Positions 1 to 13,031 of a stretch of 25,000 nt of DNA are shown piece by piece. The notes beneath the pieces were generated by a model. That model saw only the letters and a list, made by a program, of their open reading frames with translations. It was not told the origin of the DNA and did not search any database. The DNA comes from Owenia fusiformis (taxonomy: Eukaryota; Annelida; Polychaeta; Sabellida; Oweniidae), in assembly GCA_903813345.2 (NCBI GenBank), contig CAIIXF020000188.1, forward strand, positions 1 through 25,000. The letters run 5' to 3'. Position numbers and translations under genes: made by a program. Each line of letters starts with the position of its first letter. The stretch's first letter is position 1.

Positions 1-3000
1 ATAGCCTTGCTTCAAAAATCTTGACCCCTCTGTTTTCTTTACTTACCCACGAGTGGGTGAGAAGGTGTATAGTTAAGTAGTGGGAGGGGTATGGTGGTTT
101 CAAGCGACTGTAGCTAGAGTTATGATTGGCGAACTAAATATATATAAAGCACGAGAACGCATTTCATCAATTCATGGAGGTATTTCACGAAACGAAAGAA
201 TATACTCTGGTTTAGCAGTATTTATAATGGGTCACCAATATTTCTTCGAATGACTTATTATTGAAATGAAACAATAGTTTAACATCCGCAGTGTTCATTA
301 TTTAGAGCCACACCCATCATCCACACAACCAAACTTTCAATCCACACTAACTTATAGATTCTCGTAGATTAAACAAGCGCTCACATCAGGTGCATAAAAG
401 AAAACTTGTAGCTCGAGGCAATACCTTTTTGCTTACAGATTAAATGCATTACAATCTCTTTAAAATTTGGAAGCTTTAAATGAAGCCTGTTTATAAGGTT
501 CATAACCTGTCAAGAAGTATTCTTCAAGTCAGTGTGCTCCACAGAAAACAGTAAAATAAACATAATGGGATAATGGTTTGGATTGATGCCTTTCACAAAA
601 GGAGTGCTGGGGTAGAAGAAACAGCCTGGCAGGAGGCAAGTGTAGCTCATAAAAAACGGGGATCTTCTCAACCTGTCAATATTAACAGATCCGATCTCCT
701 GCGATCGTCCAGTAATGATTCAGCAGCAGGAGTAGTATAATGACAAATCGAAATGCCCCAGACATAATAGCTAGTTAGACCTACTGTATTGCTAATTCTA
801 GAAAATCCATGTTTACCAAAGAGATAATTGATTTCCAGAAAGTAATCATACAATCAACACTATTGGTAATCACCTATAATTGGTCCCCAATTTACTTGCA
901 AAGAGATTACCAATCAAGATTATTGATTGCTTCCGATATAAAGTATCTTTTGTGAGGAGATTCTCAAATTGTGTCCAACTTCATAGCTGAGGTAGAAATT
1001 CAATACCTTATCTGGAAAAGCCTCTTTGATATATTCATAGTTCTATGTAGAATTGTTTGATGTGTGTTTATGTATATCACCCCTTGTGTTGTAATTTGAA
1101 TGTCAGTTTTGGTTGTAATCTTTCTGTTTATTTCCGAAATCTTTATGTGATGACGGTTGATTTGGAAACGATCACACGACTCAATAATATTCTGTTTCAA
1201 TTGAAACCACTTCAAAAATATGAAGTAATACATTTTGATGGAATTTATTGGTCTTAAAGTCTTCATAAGTGCCATCAGTCTTACTGTGGATAGGCTCCCT
1301 TATGCAACATGCCAATCAAACTACGGCGTTTCCTTGGGCCCATAAAGTTCCACAATCAAATAACAATAGAAAATGATTTGCCCCCATGGCTGATCCACCC
1401 CTAACCTCAAGTAACAAAGCACTCACATCGTATTACACAGCATACAATAACAGCAAGCCAGATAAAACTACATTGACGAGAAATGAAATTGACAGCTTCA
1501 ACACTAAGTGGTGGATTGGCCGGGGGCTTCGGCAACTTCTCACTTTGATGTGCTTGTTAAGCAAATACTCTTGAAAGAGCTTTACACTGAAAAGCCTATT
1601 TAAGAAATATGCGTGCCATAATTGCCCTCTTAAATATAAAGAAAGTAAAACTCTATTGCTTCTACAAGCCCTGTTGTCGTGCCCTTCTCGAGTGCAGACA
1701 TCATTAAAGATTGAAATTAAAGGTTTTCACTAAATTCGCCAACTCCATCGCCTCTGGCAAGACGGTTATTCTTTGACAGAATATTATTTGGGAAAATATT
1801 GCGTTTCAATATCCTCTTAACATTAACATCCAAACTCATGAAGCAGAATTGGAATGGCGAATGTCAGATTTCTCGATTCAAGTTCCAATTTTAATTCCTG
1901 TTTTTGACAGGGGATAATTTATCATTAGATAAGGTTTTCTAATGCGTGCCCTGTCAGTGCAATCATGTACTTCAATGAAAATCACCATATATGGATCTAT
2001 GAATATGCGACCTGTTGGTCTGTTCCATCATAATTACATAATTGGTTATTATAATGTTTAATAACTTTGCATTGTAGCCACTTCTTCATTACTTTTTCTA
2101 TGATTAACACTTCTAAACAAAGAGACTAGTGTTTTAATTTTATATGAAGCATGTTGAGGGATGTCTCTGAAATATACACAACAAAATGTACTTATATAAT
2201 ATATATAGTAATTCTTTTCTCTGGCTGTTATTTTGGTTGGCCAATAAATTCTAATAAACAGTACTCTAAATGAGAAGAGACTCTCATTACACGATGCAAT
2301 ATAAGTTTTTGTATACATAGATACACAGCTGTCACTACTTTTTGTAATGGATATAATAATGATATTTATGTTTAATTTAATTAACAGAAGACATAAAGAC
2401 GTTAAGTCGCTAGGTATGGCTTGAATTGGCATATGTCTATAGATGAAATAATAATTCGCGCTAAAACAATATTAAAATATGTTTGCTTTTAATAAAATCT
2501 ACCATTTAAACATGTTGTTCATGACAGGATGTCAAAATGATAATATATAGACAATATACGCAGCTTAACTGACTTGAGATCAAAGGAATTAATCCAAAGC
2601 GTATCTCACCCAGAGCCAAAACACACTTCTTTAACAGATTCTAGCTGTTGGCAAAGTTTTGCTTTTCATAACAATCCAACGTGGCTTACTGAGGTAACTT
2701 TCATGTAACTCGTTCACATGGATGCTGTCAAGTTGTTGCTATAAACATAGCCCAGTCAAGGGTAAAGCAACTTAATAATATTTAGACGAAGATCATCAAA
2801 GAAGGTTTTTATTATGCTACTAAAAGAATGTATAATCTAGCTTTTAAGGTAGTTATACTGGATATGTGTACCAATTTACCATGCAATTAATGTATCATCG
2901 AGGCTGTCTGTCCTTTGCAATCTGAGCATAATAAACTGTTTTGCACGATCTAATGTTGCCTGTTGTGGATACCCTGTAAGAGGAAGTTGTGATCGATGTG

Positions 3001-6000
3001 AGGGGGTTTGATTGATGTAATAGCTTTCCTTTCATGATCAGCTCAAGTAGTACCTCAACCCAGGAGCGCATACAACTTCTAGAGGGGATATGACAAGAGC
3101 CTGTATTTGTCATGATTGATCGACTCAGATCGGCTTTTCTCCTTGTCGACACAGTCAGCTGAATTAACACTTCTCATGGCGCCTGCACCTTTGATGTCAG
3201 CATCTTGTCAGGTATCAAAGCATATTGATGGGGTTTGAAGAGTTCTTGCTAGTTTTAGTCGGACAATTATATTCACTCACCTGGTACGTTCCAGCCGTCA
3301 TGCATAGTGTATGTCATGGCTGACATACTACTTGAGCATTTTTATTTCATGATTATCCAGAAAGTCATGCCTTACACAGAAAACTGTTTGTGAAGAGTCT
3401 TTTACGATCAGGAGCATGCAACATACTTGCTGCATTATAAGGGCTACGGTCTATTAACATCGTTTAGTTGGGACAGGTTGATATCATTCTATAGGTCTCT
3501 TTTTTTTGTTTTGCAAGTATTACCCTTAGTGTTTTATGGATTGTATCAAGAATACATTTCTACGTCCCATTTTTTCGTCAATTAAATCTGAGTGATTGTG
3601 TACATGTAATGGGCCAATGAATGTCGGAGGGCCCTCAGGTTGTCAGGCGGTAGCTTTATAGGAAATCCATTTGAATAATGGGCTAACTTTAAATGTTATT
3701 AGTCCCCATAACTCACCAACAGCGGCAGCTTTGACTCTTTTGACCTGTGACACACCACTACAATCAAACTGAATTCCATTTTAATTCTATTCCAAACCAT
3801 GTTAAAACTAAATGCCTATCATGACAAATGTGCTACTGATATCAAACCCCTTAATGACTTGTATGTAAAGGCATTTTTGGCAGGTATATTTTTTAATGTC
3901 CAACGTGTAAAAGAATCCCGAGGCATGGAACATAGTTGCTTTGTGAGATGTTGATGTTGATTAATTGTGCCCATCTAGCCATGTGTTCACAAACGTACCT
4001 CTGGTGCTGCCTGTATACCTCCCCTACATTTATCTTCATCATGGCGCTCCCAGCCTACATTAAAGTTACATTTAACTTATATTCATGATCAGTAGTTCAT
4101 ATTATCCCATGTAATACTAAGGGAAGGCTTTTGTAATGATTTAAGATGATGTTTTATATTTCCATGATGATTGATCGTGCATATTTTGTTAGACCTCTTG
4201 TGTGAAAAATTTATGGAAAATGAAAGCTTGGCCATTATTTGGTATTTTTAGGTATGTTATTTTCGCAATATATGAATCATATAAAAACTACAAAGATTAA
4301 CGTTTGAAAACACGTAAAACTTTTAATATTCATATCAACAGATAATGTCAACAAAAGTAGCACTATTACTTCATGTTTCAACTTATATCTTGTAATTGTT
4401 AAGTATTCATGATCAATATTTACTGACCACGTGAATCTGTTGTGACTCACTCTTTCAACATGTTATATCTTTTGATTCATGGAACTTTCAATATCATGCA
4501 TTGTACGTGTTCTAGTATTTCGAATGCTTCATTGAAATGGCTTGAATTGTTTTTCAATATGTTTGCGATTTTTCTTGGTTCCCTGGTGTTGCTTCTGATG
4601 TTTCCGGGAAGATATATGGAATCATACACCCATGATCCAAGGAAATTCAAGTAAGGTCGCATATCACATGTCATTGTTCAGGAACCCACTAGATATGCTA
4701 TATGACCAGACGGTGTTTGTGTGTCTTCTATCTTCACGGGAACCTAAATATATTAATCAACTGTCTCTTCGTATTAGAACCAATCTAAACATGGTCTCAC
4801 AATGTCAGTAATTTATCAACTTAATGACATTAACCTCTGACCTCCTTTATCTTCTGAAATAACAATAGATATAATAGTATCGTCTATAAAGGAACATTTC
4901 CAAATGAAAAAAGTAATTCACATGGGGCTATATACGACATAATTAATTACACAAAGGACGAAAACTGATTAGATTACTGATTTGGATTTATCGCCTATCT
5001 CCAGATTATGACACTCAAGTACATTTCAAGGTGATTATTTGTCAGTGATATAATTTTGTTTAAAACCTTGTTCATAAATCAAGAAACGCCAAAAGCGAGG
5101 AAATAATAAACTGCATCTCAGCCTAACGACTGAAATAGTCAAATTTAGCAATAGTCTTGGGAACGTTAGTTGAATTGATATCCTCCAAATGAGCCATTAC
5201 TGGATGCAGATTACCATAACGCATGCAAATCTCTGGTAAAGCCAGTTGACTAAAACTTCCAAGTTGTTGCTAGGAATGATACATGAGGTACTCCCCTCTT
5301 CAATCATGTTAACGTGGTGTTTAATACCCCCACATCAATCTTCACTCATGATTAACAACCGTGTTCTGGTACCCAACCTTCTTTCCGTTCAGACTAGCTG
5401 GCGTTTCGCAGAGCATATATACATTACATATCATCTTGTCTTCTAATCACACTAGTGTTACAAACTTTGTTTCCAATGCCACTGAATGGCTGTTGGTCAA
5501 CTGAAATCCGATCCATACACTATCATACATTTCATATTGGATACAGATATGTTTGTGTTCATTACAGGACAGATTTATCAAACTCTATCTTTCCTTGGTC
5601 AAGTGGTTTCATTAGTTACTTATCTCTGACAGCCGATTGTTTGTCATTTTCTTAGATCTTGCTCTTTAAAAATGTACATGAAGGGGGAAAATGCGACATC
5701 AAACGCCGTTCAAAAGTAGTTTTTTCTGATGTGAAGCTTATGATGCTTGGATGATGTATCCCCACACATGTATGTAGAGTGGTGTTAGTGATTGTTCTGG
5801 CAGACATTACCAATAATACAATGTTCGAAATTATGAAAAACGTTTAATCCCAAGATCTGATGGTACAAAACCATGTTCCCTGCAATTGATTGGCCGCAAA
5901 TTGTTATGTGATCTACACTGGATACCTGGGAAAACTGGAGCCCCTCCATTGGTTCCTGGTGATTCATCATTGTAAGTAATGGTACAATGTGGTGCTTTGA

Positions 6001-8180
6001 CTTCTGCCTTTGATTGTTAGCCTCCACTTTGTCAAGTTTGACAGCACACCGGGGTTGGTTTTCGTCAGCTGTCAGCCTGTTACACCCGCGCTCATACGTC
6101 TTCCGAACTCTCAAACTTTGGCAGAATTATAAATAAAATCTTCCTCTGAGGCCGCTTTGTTCTTTATGTCGAGGATTGGACCATCTACTTTTAAAAGTAA
6201 ACCACTGAGAGTAGCACAGCAATATTTGGCTTCCTCTGAGATTGCTGACAGTTTGCAACCGGGGCTTACAACTCCCAAATTTATCACAGTGGGCCGATCT
6301 GCTATGTGTGGTTATTTGGCTACATCATCCATGTAAATTGTGATAAATATGTTGTTTGGATGTGGTTGGACTAACTTGATTGATGTGTTGTTAGTGGTAA
6401 AATGTTGTGGAATGATTTACAATGGGATGTGGTGTCATTTAAATTATCGTCATTATGACCAATGTTGATTGAAAAGAAACGCGTGTGTCTCGTATTCACC
6501 AAATATCTGGGAAAGTCTTCGAAAGTGTCTTTCTCTAGAATTTAGGTGATGGTTGCGTGTGTATGGACTCTCAGCTTGTCTTACTATAAAATAAGTGGTT
6601 AGTTCGAATGTAACTGCTCTAAGGTTTATATATGGGGTTGATTACTCATTGTTCTTCCCTGAAATAAAAGCCATCATATTTGTCTCATAAACCAACCTTA
6701 TCTGTTACGAGCGGCTCATTGTGAACATTTACTGCTGTGATGTATGGGTAGGGGTGATAGTAGCATCCACTTTGTGTCATCCATCATTCGACCTATTCCA
6801 CATTAATGTTACACATCCCACTATTATGGCTCATAGAGACAATAAACGAGATGATGTATATGACAGAACTGATATACGACATGCTTCATTGGAAACGATA
6901 GAGATTTAATTATGAAAAATGGATAAATGATAGCATTCTGGGAATTATAAAGAATCTGGGTGCTATTCGTACTAAGGGTGGTGCACCAGTTATTTGTTAC
7001 ATTTGGCTGATAAACAGATTAAAGTCGACAATAATCACATAATTTATGCCAAGTTACTTTTACAGTTTACTCTTGGTAAAACTTATGAAGAAATAAATAA
7101 ACAAAATATGCATAATATCTAGTTAGTAACGTAATTTAATTTTCATATCAACTCTGCAGTTTCATTTTCAATATATACAATAAAAGAAAATCTACATTTG
7201 GTGTATGACGATACTCCATATACCAGTTGCCAAGGCCTAATTGATAAAGTAGATTCCTATCTTAAAGATCAAATAAAGAACATAATCTATAACAGTAACA
7301 TAACAAGAAACTCCAGTTCTCTCTGAAGTGCTCCTCTTGAAAGCCTTCCATATCGATATCTACATGATATATTTTAGGATCGTGTAGGATATTAATAAAT
7401 CTTAATGAACATAATGTGTAACATGCAGCCATTTGATACGAGACCAAAGTGTCAGGTGATGATAATATATTGCATGAATCTATAGGAAGCAAGGCTTTTC
7501 AGTTTGGAGTAGCATTCACATCAAAATGAAGTAAATGAATTAGAAGCACTGCAATAAATCAATCTCAACAGGGAATGTAGTGATCAAACGGGTTACATCC
7601 TCTCTTACTCTTCAACGATGAAAAATGACTAGTTCAAAGTAAAGGGCTGGAAATAATGGAACTTGACGCATTTGATTAAAAATTGCCTTTCGCAATAATA
7701 TCGGCACGTTTTATGACTTCAATATTAAATTGAACAAAGAAGTAAATGTTGATATTGACAGTTAATACTACTCTGTCACGTGACCAACGGATAGACTTAA
7801 CAAATTGATGATTTGATGAACTGGTTCCAAAATAGTATTGCACATTTATCTTTACGAATTGAATCCCATAATACTATCCATTGTAATTAAAGTAAATGAC
7901 GGGATCCCCCACTTTGAGATCTGGGCATATTATCCCTTATGTCAATTTAACTGTGTTTTCCCAGTGTGATTTTACTCTGTTATCTTACTTCCAATGTTTA
8001 TAAAGAGTGAACTCACTAGGAGCCTTGTCAAAACTGAAGGCTTAAACATCATTCTGACCAAGTAAATGACAATTGGCATAATCGCTAATCCACTTTTTGA
8101 TCTCGTATCTACCATATTTAATACGGAATACAAAACGTATATGACAAACGTTGATGCTTGGCAACTGAAGTATACATATA
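1..8180. other. Gene-free region downstream of the NET zinc-finger gene
   Basis: I see no supportable coding exon, RNA gene or transposon here on either strand. The few open frames (up to 124 codons, at 2058-2432, and 109 codons, at 5785-6114) are isolated, have no recognisable domain and no convincing splice context. The sequence is mostly unique and AT-rich, with scattered stretches of more balanced composition (about 2570-2720, 3030-3300, 3880-4080 and 5900-6120). Large gene-poor flanks rich in enhancers are known for developmental regulators such as ZNF503/ZNF703, so regulatory sequence is a reasonable inference, but conservation cannot be seen from one genome. Confidence 0.5.
2577..2595 (+). 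promoter_or_regulatory. Candidate TCF/LEF site next to a TAATCC homeodomain site
   Basis: AGATCAAAGG at 2577-2586 matches the reverse complement of the TCF/LEF consensus CTTTGATCT. It is followed four bases later by TAATCC at 2590-2595, an Otx/Bicoid-type homeodomain core. Matches of this length occur by chance in DNA, so function is inference. Confidence 0.2.
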
Positions 8181-8317
8181 TATTTATATATTAGTTTTAT
8201 AACCGAACTTTGTTCAGATTATGTACAATATTAACACTAACAATCCAATATACACACACTAATAAACATTATCTCTTACTGTACACTATATACAAACTAA
8301 ATATCATGTCCCTATAG
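8181..8317 (-). other. Presumed 3' UTR start of the NET zinc-finger gene
   Basis: This is the sequence directly after the stop codon of the minus-strand zinc-finger gene. No canonical AATAAA was found on the minus strand close by. The nearest candidates are two TATAAA variant signals, read as TTTATA on the plus strand at 8183-8188 and 8194-8199. The true polyadenylation site may lie further into the lower-coordinate region. Confidence 0.3.
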
Positions 8318-11061
8318 TCAGGGTGCGACTGCCCCCAACCTTTGGCCGTACAAAGCGTACGGTGAATAATATGTACCGACCCCTGGAAGAGGGAGTCCTT
8401 GAGGAGGAACAGCCGGGAGTGCACTCTTGTATGGATGGTACCTGGCTGCTGCCAGCGCACTGTTTGGACTTAGACTTGTTGGGTACAATCTTCTTAAAGT
8501 GTTCGGACTTAAAGGTGCTCCTGGCGTGGAGTAATGTGAATGACACGCAGCACTTAGAGCTGACGCAGATGAGAGACCACCGTGCATGCCCGCTAAGGCA
8601 AGACTGTTCAATGCCGATTCACTGGCAGATGTATGAGTCCGTAAATGTTGAAGCAATTCTTCTGATGTTCCAAATCTTTTGCCACAATATTCAGCGCCTG
8701 CCATCCAATTACATACATATCCCCCTGACGGCATTGGAGGGTGTCCATGGGCAGCTAAAAGGCTGAGATTATGAGGGTATAGTCCCGGGAGACTCGATCC
8801 CGCAAGTGATGCCGCCCCAGCTAAACTGTACGCCCCAGCCCCCAGTGGTAACACTGGTAAGCTCATAGAAGATGCCGATGGTAGTCCAAGTCCTAAATTA
8901 CTCGATGAAACGCTTGGTAATCCCGATACAGATTTCTCGTGGTTACATTGAGTACAGCCAGCCCCACATGCTGCTGATGGGGTGAGTTGAGCGTTCTGCA
9001 TGGTCACCTGGCAGTTCGTGCAATATGGATCTCTACAGATTGGAACAAGAGTTGTTGCCCCGGTGGCAGTTTTTACACTAGCGTAAGCCACATAGGGTGA
9101 AAGTCCTGCTGTTTGGGGATGGGCTCCTGGTGCAAATTTAGGTAGTCCTAGACCATGGGCACTCGGGAGTCCTTGATACGCAGCAGCTGCTGCTTCTAGA
9201 GCTGATTTATGTCCATATGGATGACTGTATAAACTGGGAACAGAGCCTGGGTATGGGTGGGTGGAAGGCTTGAGTGGGGTACCACTATGCGCACTATGGC
9301 TTGAACTACTTTCACTGGTTGATGACTTTGATGCACCACTGCTGGACGCAGCCTCGTGGTGGTTAACTTCGAGACGCATACTTCCGCAGCTCAAACTGAT
9401 GCTGCTGTTACTATGGTGACCAGATGTAGGTGCTGGAACTGTCACTGGATGGTGAATAACGCTTGTTGTACTAGTAGATTCGCTACTAGGGTGTTTGTCA
9501 CTTGTACTAGCAGGGGAGCTGGAACTACTTCTACTGATGGGGACCAGTGGAGGGATATCTTTAGGTGGAATACTTCGGAAACCAGGTTTAGGAGATTTTG
9601 GGCTTTTTCTGTCTGCAGAACTTGATCTTTTGTCGTCATTTTTAGCTTCTGGTGAACTACTTTTTCTGTCTTTCTTTTCTAATGGTGGAATTATGTTCTT
9701 GGAGCTTGGAGAGTCTTTCCCTATACTGCTGCATGTTTGAGCCAACAACGCTAGGGGACTTTTCTTAGCATCCAACTGTAAAACATAAGAACATCATAAA
9801 TTATTAGTGAATTCAATTTCAATTCTTTTAGTTAATATATCAACGTTATAATTTACAAATGATGAATCAAAGTTTACAACTTCATTTAGAGAAAGTTTTC
9901 ATGGATAACAAATGCCGTTAGACTTTGAATATTACTTTGAAATGTTCAATAAAATAAAACTAATATTTTGACGCAATCAAATAAATCAAATTCCTTTGAA
10001 TCGAGCAATATCTTATCGTGTTTCCATCCTTTGGCATGTCTATGATTAATAATTTAAAACAAGATTAAACGCATAATTTTATTGTAGATTTATAGCATGT
10101 CCCTTCAAAGAATGTTTTTTCTGCTGAAGGGGTTTGCAATAAATGTGGTGGATGACAAATTATAGACCAAGTTACACATTAATAACAAACCTGGGGGTGA
10201 TCATAAATATTTCTGAAACAACGACACGAAATTTCCTAGAGGATAATATGAATGATTTATATGATTGCTTCACTTTCAAAGTAAAATTATATTTTACGAT
10301 GACATTGATGAGAGACTACTGGTTTCACCATCCTTAATAATTTATATATTATGAAATAAAATATGAAAGCTTTAATGAAATATCATAGCAATAACAGCCG
10401 GCAATGATATAACATTCAAGTAGAAAGAGAACATATATCAGATTAGATGAATCGTACAATGCAAGACGGCAGAATTAATTTTCAGAAATTGACCAGAGAG
10501 ATAGAACTTCCAATTTACTCGAACATATTTAAAGCAAATTGTAGTAATAAATAAGCTGTGTGTAGCAATATCATATTTGTGATAGAAGGATATTTAAATG
10601 GAAAAACGCCGCACATATTTAGAAAAATCATTCTAAGAGATGTTTTCACCGCCAGGGCGCGTCCTTGCATAAGACACAGATACGTTAAAAATTCAATGAA
10701 GGCATTCTTAAAGTTCTAGTTGCACCTTCTTTCATTCATTTGATAATTCCAACAGCGTTTACATAAACATTTAAGGAGAATGCAATCGATTATTAACTAA
10801 ACTTGCACATCGGTATGACGAATGGGCCCCCCTAAGTATCTAGACCTGTGGGTGTCACGAAAGAAGAACTTGTTTTTGTTAACAACTGTTCACAAGATGA
10901 ATCTTTTCAGACCTTGTTATATTAACGTTAAACCTGAGGTGGTTCAATATGTTTTAGTATTTTAGTTGATCAAATTCATGTTCTTAAATTTGACTTACCG
11001 TTGTTGGTAGGGGTTGTAGATAGTCCGGGTGTAAGTACTGAGATGCCGACGATGTCAACAT
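8318..11061 (-). CDS. ZNF503/ZNF703-like (noc): Noc/Elbow/ZNF503/ZNF703-family (NET) zinc-finger repressor, two coding exons
   Basis: The coding sequence is the minus-strand join of 10999-11061 (exon 1, 21 codons) and 8318-9775 (exon 2, 485 codons plus TGA), giving about 506 residues. Exon 1 ends ACG with donor GTAAGT; exon 2 starts TTG GAT GCT after acceptor TTTACAG, both in phase 0, so the join reads LPTT-LDAKKSP as in invertebrate Noc/Elbow proteins. Seen domains: N-terminal LHPDYLQPLP (about 10-19); the Sp-type motif SPLALLAQTCS (27-37); a long Ser/Lys/Pro-rich low-complexity region (about 40-180); a Buttonhead-like box CRDPYCTNC (268-276); a single atypical C2H2 finger, YVCNW...YCGKRF...LLQHLRTH (374-402), with a long spacer between its cysteines; and a conserved C-terminus ending YSPYALYGQRLG. 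Family members are nuclear corepressors that act in limb, eye, hindbrain or tracheal patterning and bind Groucho/TLE-type partners; this role is inferred by homology. The gene may have more N-terminal sequence (see exon 1). Confidence 0.95.
9776..10998 (-). other. Intron of the NET zinc-finger gene
   Basis: This 1223-bp intron runs from a GTAAGT donor to a TTTACAG acceptor and separates the conserved LPTT and LDAKK codons. It is AT-rich. I saw no repeat family, RNA gene or coding exon in it; the open frame at 10143-10337 has no recognisable features. Confidence 0.85.
10999..11061 (-). CDS. ZNF503/ZNF703-like (noc): First recognised coding exon of the NET zinc-finger gene
   Basis: The exon encodes M-LTSSASQY-LHPDYLQPLPTT and ends at a good donor (ACG|GTAAGT). 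The ATG at 11061-11059 is the only Met near the conserved LHPDYLQPLP segment. Upstream in frame, the sequence stays open as D-L-E-I-K back to a possible acceptor TTCTTATTAG at 11077-11078, which resembles the vertebrate context IKVLKML. The coding exon may therefore start at 11076 and be joined to an earlier exon, or that exon may be noncoding with translation starting at this ATG. Confidence 0.85.
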
Positions 11062-12187
11062 CTTGATTTCTAAATCCTAATAAGAATATTCAAACAATTT
11101 TAAACTTTCTCTTTTTGTATCGTCCTTTACAATTACTCCTAATTCTTCCAATTGCGCTTTTGTACGAGAATACTGAATTCTTGTGTTACTTTTATGTTCA
11201 AAAGACGTAGGTCGATTCTGTGTAGCTTCCCGAGTCAATGTGCCTCAGTAATGTATCATGTCGTTCTTATGCTTCAAACACACAACATAAATTGTGCCAA
11301 TAACACTTGTGTATGGTAGAGATGAAAGCAATGCGCCGATAACCAATCGGCAAGGTATCAAGAATAGCTTGAATCGTGATAGGCTAGAGGTGGCCTGATG
11401 ACGTAGGGTTTGACAGCTGCTCATCAAATAGTGAACCACGTGATCCTCAACTATCCAATCCTAAAGTGACTTACAATTCGCTGCAGGCTATGGCTCAGAC
11501 AGCATGTTTCGACTGGCAATCCATCAATTTGACAGCATCTATGTCAATCATTCTTGATTTATGTCAGCTTTTGTTCGCATAGTATTCAACATATAAAGAG
11601 GTATAAACCGGTACAGCATAGGACAAAGTTCGATATACATTTGAGAAAACTTTAAACGATCAGTAATGGAAGTGTTTTAAATAATATTTAATTCTCAAGT
11701 TTAATAAGGTATTTAATTCCCTGGTGTAATATTGATTGATCGGTTATCTTAAGTGTTCAACATACATATAAGTTAGGAAATGGTAAGTGTCCCTGTGTCA
11801 TGCTGTGAAAACCCATGGTTGATGTTTGACACATCCCATTCTAAGGGGATTTGTTCAAACCAAACTCCGTAGTCGACCTCTTATCTATCAATTTGGGTGT
11901 TTGAAAACATATTGAGATTGACGTGGCGAAAGACTTGACAACTCCACGTTGACAGATTGGACAATTTGAAGTAGAACTTCAAAGCTTTCCTGTAAGATGC
12001 TTATCGTTTATCCTAAACACTTATTGCAACTCGACACCCAACCTGATCAGTGTGTGATTAGCACTCACCGTTTACATAGTCCAGATCCAACCTAACCTGA
12101 TCCAATCTAGCTTGCTCAGACCGCAGTAAGCAGAATCCACAAGCCATTTTGGTGATCACATGGTGTCAGCGTTCGATACACTTACAC

Positions 12188-12271
12188 TGACGTCATGGCA
12201 AGAAAGACCACGTTCTCCCTGGGAACGCTCCGTTGTATCACACCGTCAGTCAGCTTTCATACGGTTATAAA
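12188..12271 (+). promoter_or_regulatory. Candidate CRE plus TATA element on the plus strand
   Basis: TGACGTCA, the palindromic CREB/ATF consensus, is at 12188-12195. TATAAA occurs at 12266-12271 on the plus strand, 70 bases further on. The pair is about 1.1 kb upstream of the zinc-finger start codon and, if functional as a core promoter, would fire away from that gene. No downstream plus-strand exon was recognised, so this may be an enhancer CRE and a chance TATA match. Confidence 0.2.
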
Positions 12272-12994
12272 TGCAGAGATTTTAGATGGATTTCGAAGTC
12301 CTGCAGGGTATGCGGTGTTCTGTAGCTTTATGATAACAAGTCATTTTGACAGGTAAATGGACAAGATTACAAGGCAGGCATGGTGTATGATGTCTCTAAT
12401 ATCAACTCTAGATGATTGACGAGGCCCACACATATCTCCCAGCAATTTTTCCGCCATAGTTTTCAACTACATATCTCCAAACACATAATGTGGCGACAGT
12501 CGTGGAAGTTGTATCTCACTGCTGTCTATGTGATAGATAGCATGCGGTTCGGCGGAATGTGACTTCTGACTCACAGTGGACATCATGGACAGAGAAAAAA
12601 CAAGATCAAAGTAGCTGTTCGAAATGGTGTGGTTTAGTTTGAGTGAGAGCTGTGGTAATGGTCAGTTAAAGCCCCCATGTTTGCTGACAGGTTACACATT
12701 GACTATCCTTAGGATGTAATTCAATTTTCATGTGACGAATTTTGGGATAGGTTAGTCCATGTGACAGATCATCATGTTCTCATGGTGTTTCCGGAGTTCA
12801 AAATGTCGACATTTGTATATATGTGTAAGTTTGGTTTGATTTCATCCGATGATGAATTAATACAAATAGGTAGAAATGAGTGTTATTAAAAAAGATTGAA
12901 TATTGTAAACGCTATGAAGAGTAGTCTAACTACAAGCCCCTGTGACCCCGTCTTCCCTGCTACTCGATTACACGGGTATGAAATCTCACACAGT

Positions 12995-13031
12995 GGGGGG
13001 GGGGGTAGTGGGGGGGGTAGTGGGGGGGGGG
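12995..13031 (+). repeat. G-rich simple tract, (G8-11 TAGT)n
   Basis: Three long G runs at 12995-13005, 13010-13017 and 13022-13031 are separated by TAGT spacers. The tract could form a G-quadruplex and is likely to be length-variable. The runs are also prone to sequencing error. Confidence 0.85.

Noticed and set aside
41-60. Short hairpin ACCCAC-GA-GTGGGT
   Set aside because: Six-base stem with no context; expected by chance in a window of this size.
2058-2432. 124-codon open frame on the minus strand
   Set aside because: AT-rich, Ile/Tyr/Ser-heavy composition, no domain, no splice partners; fits chance.
4442-4654. 70-codon frame with a hydrophobic stretch, resembling a small membrane protein
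   Set aside because: Isolated, no conserved features, and random AT-rich DNA often encodes Leu/Phe runs.
5785-6114. 109-codon open frame on the minus strand
   Set aside because: More balanced composition than its surroundings, but no recognisable motif, signal or homologous feel; a peptide search would decide.
6595-6620. GTTCGAA-like B-box as a possible tRNA gene
   Set aside because: No matching A-box or cloverleaf arms around it; the same holds for other GTTCGA matches at about 12170 and 12618.
8323-8766. 147-codon plus-strand frame
   Set aside because: Antisense shadow of the zinc-finger exon, whose identity is certain.
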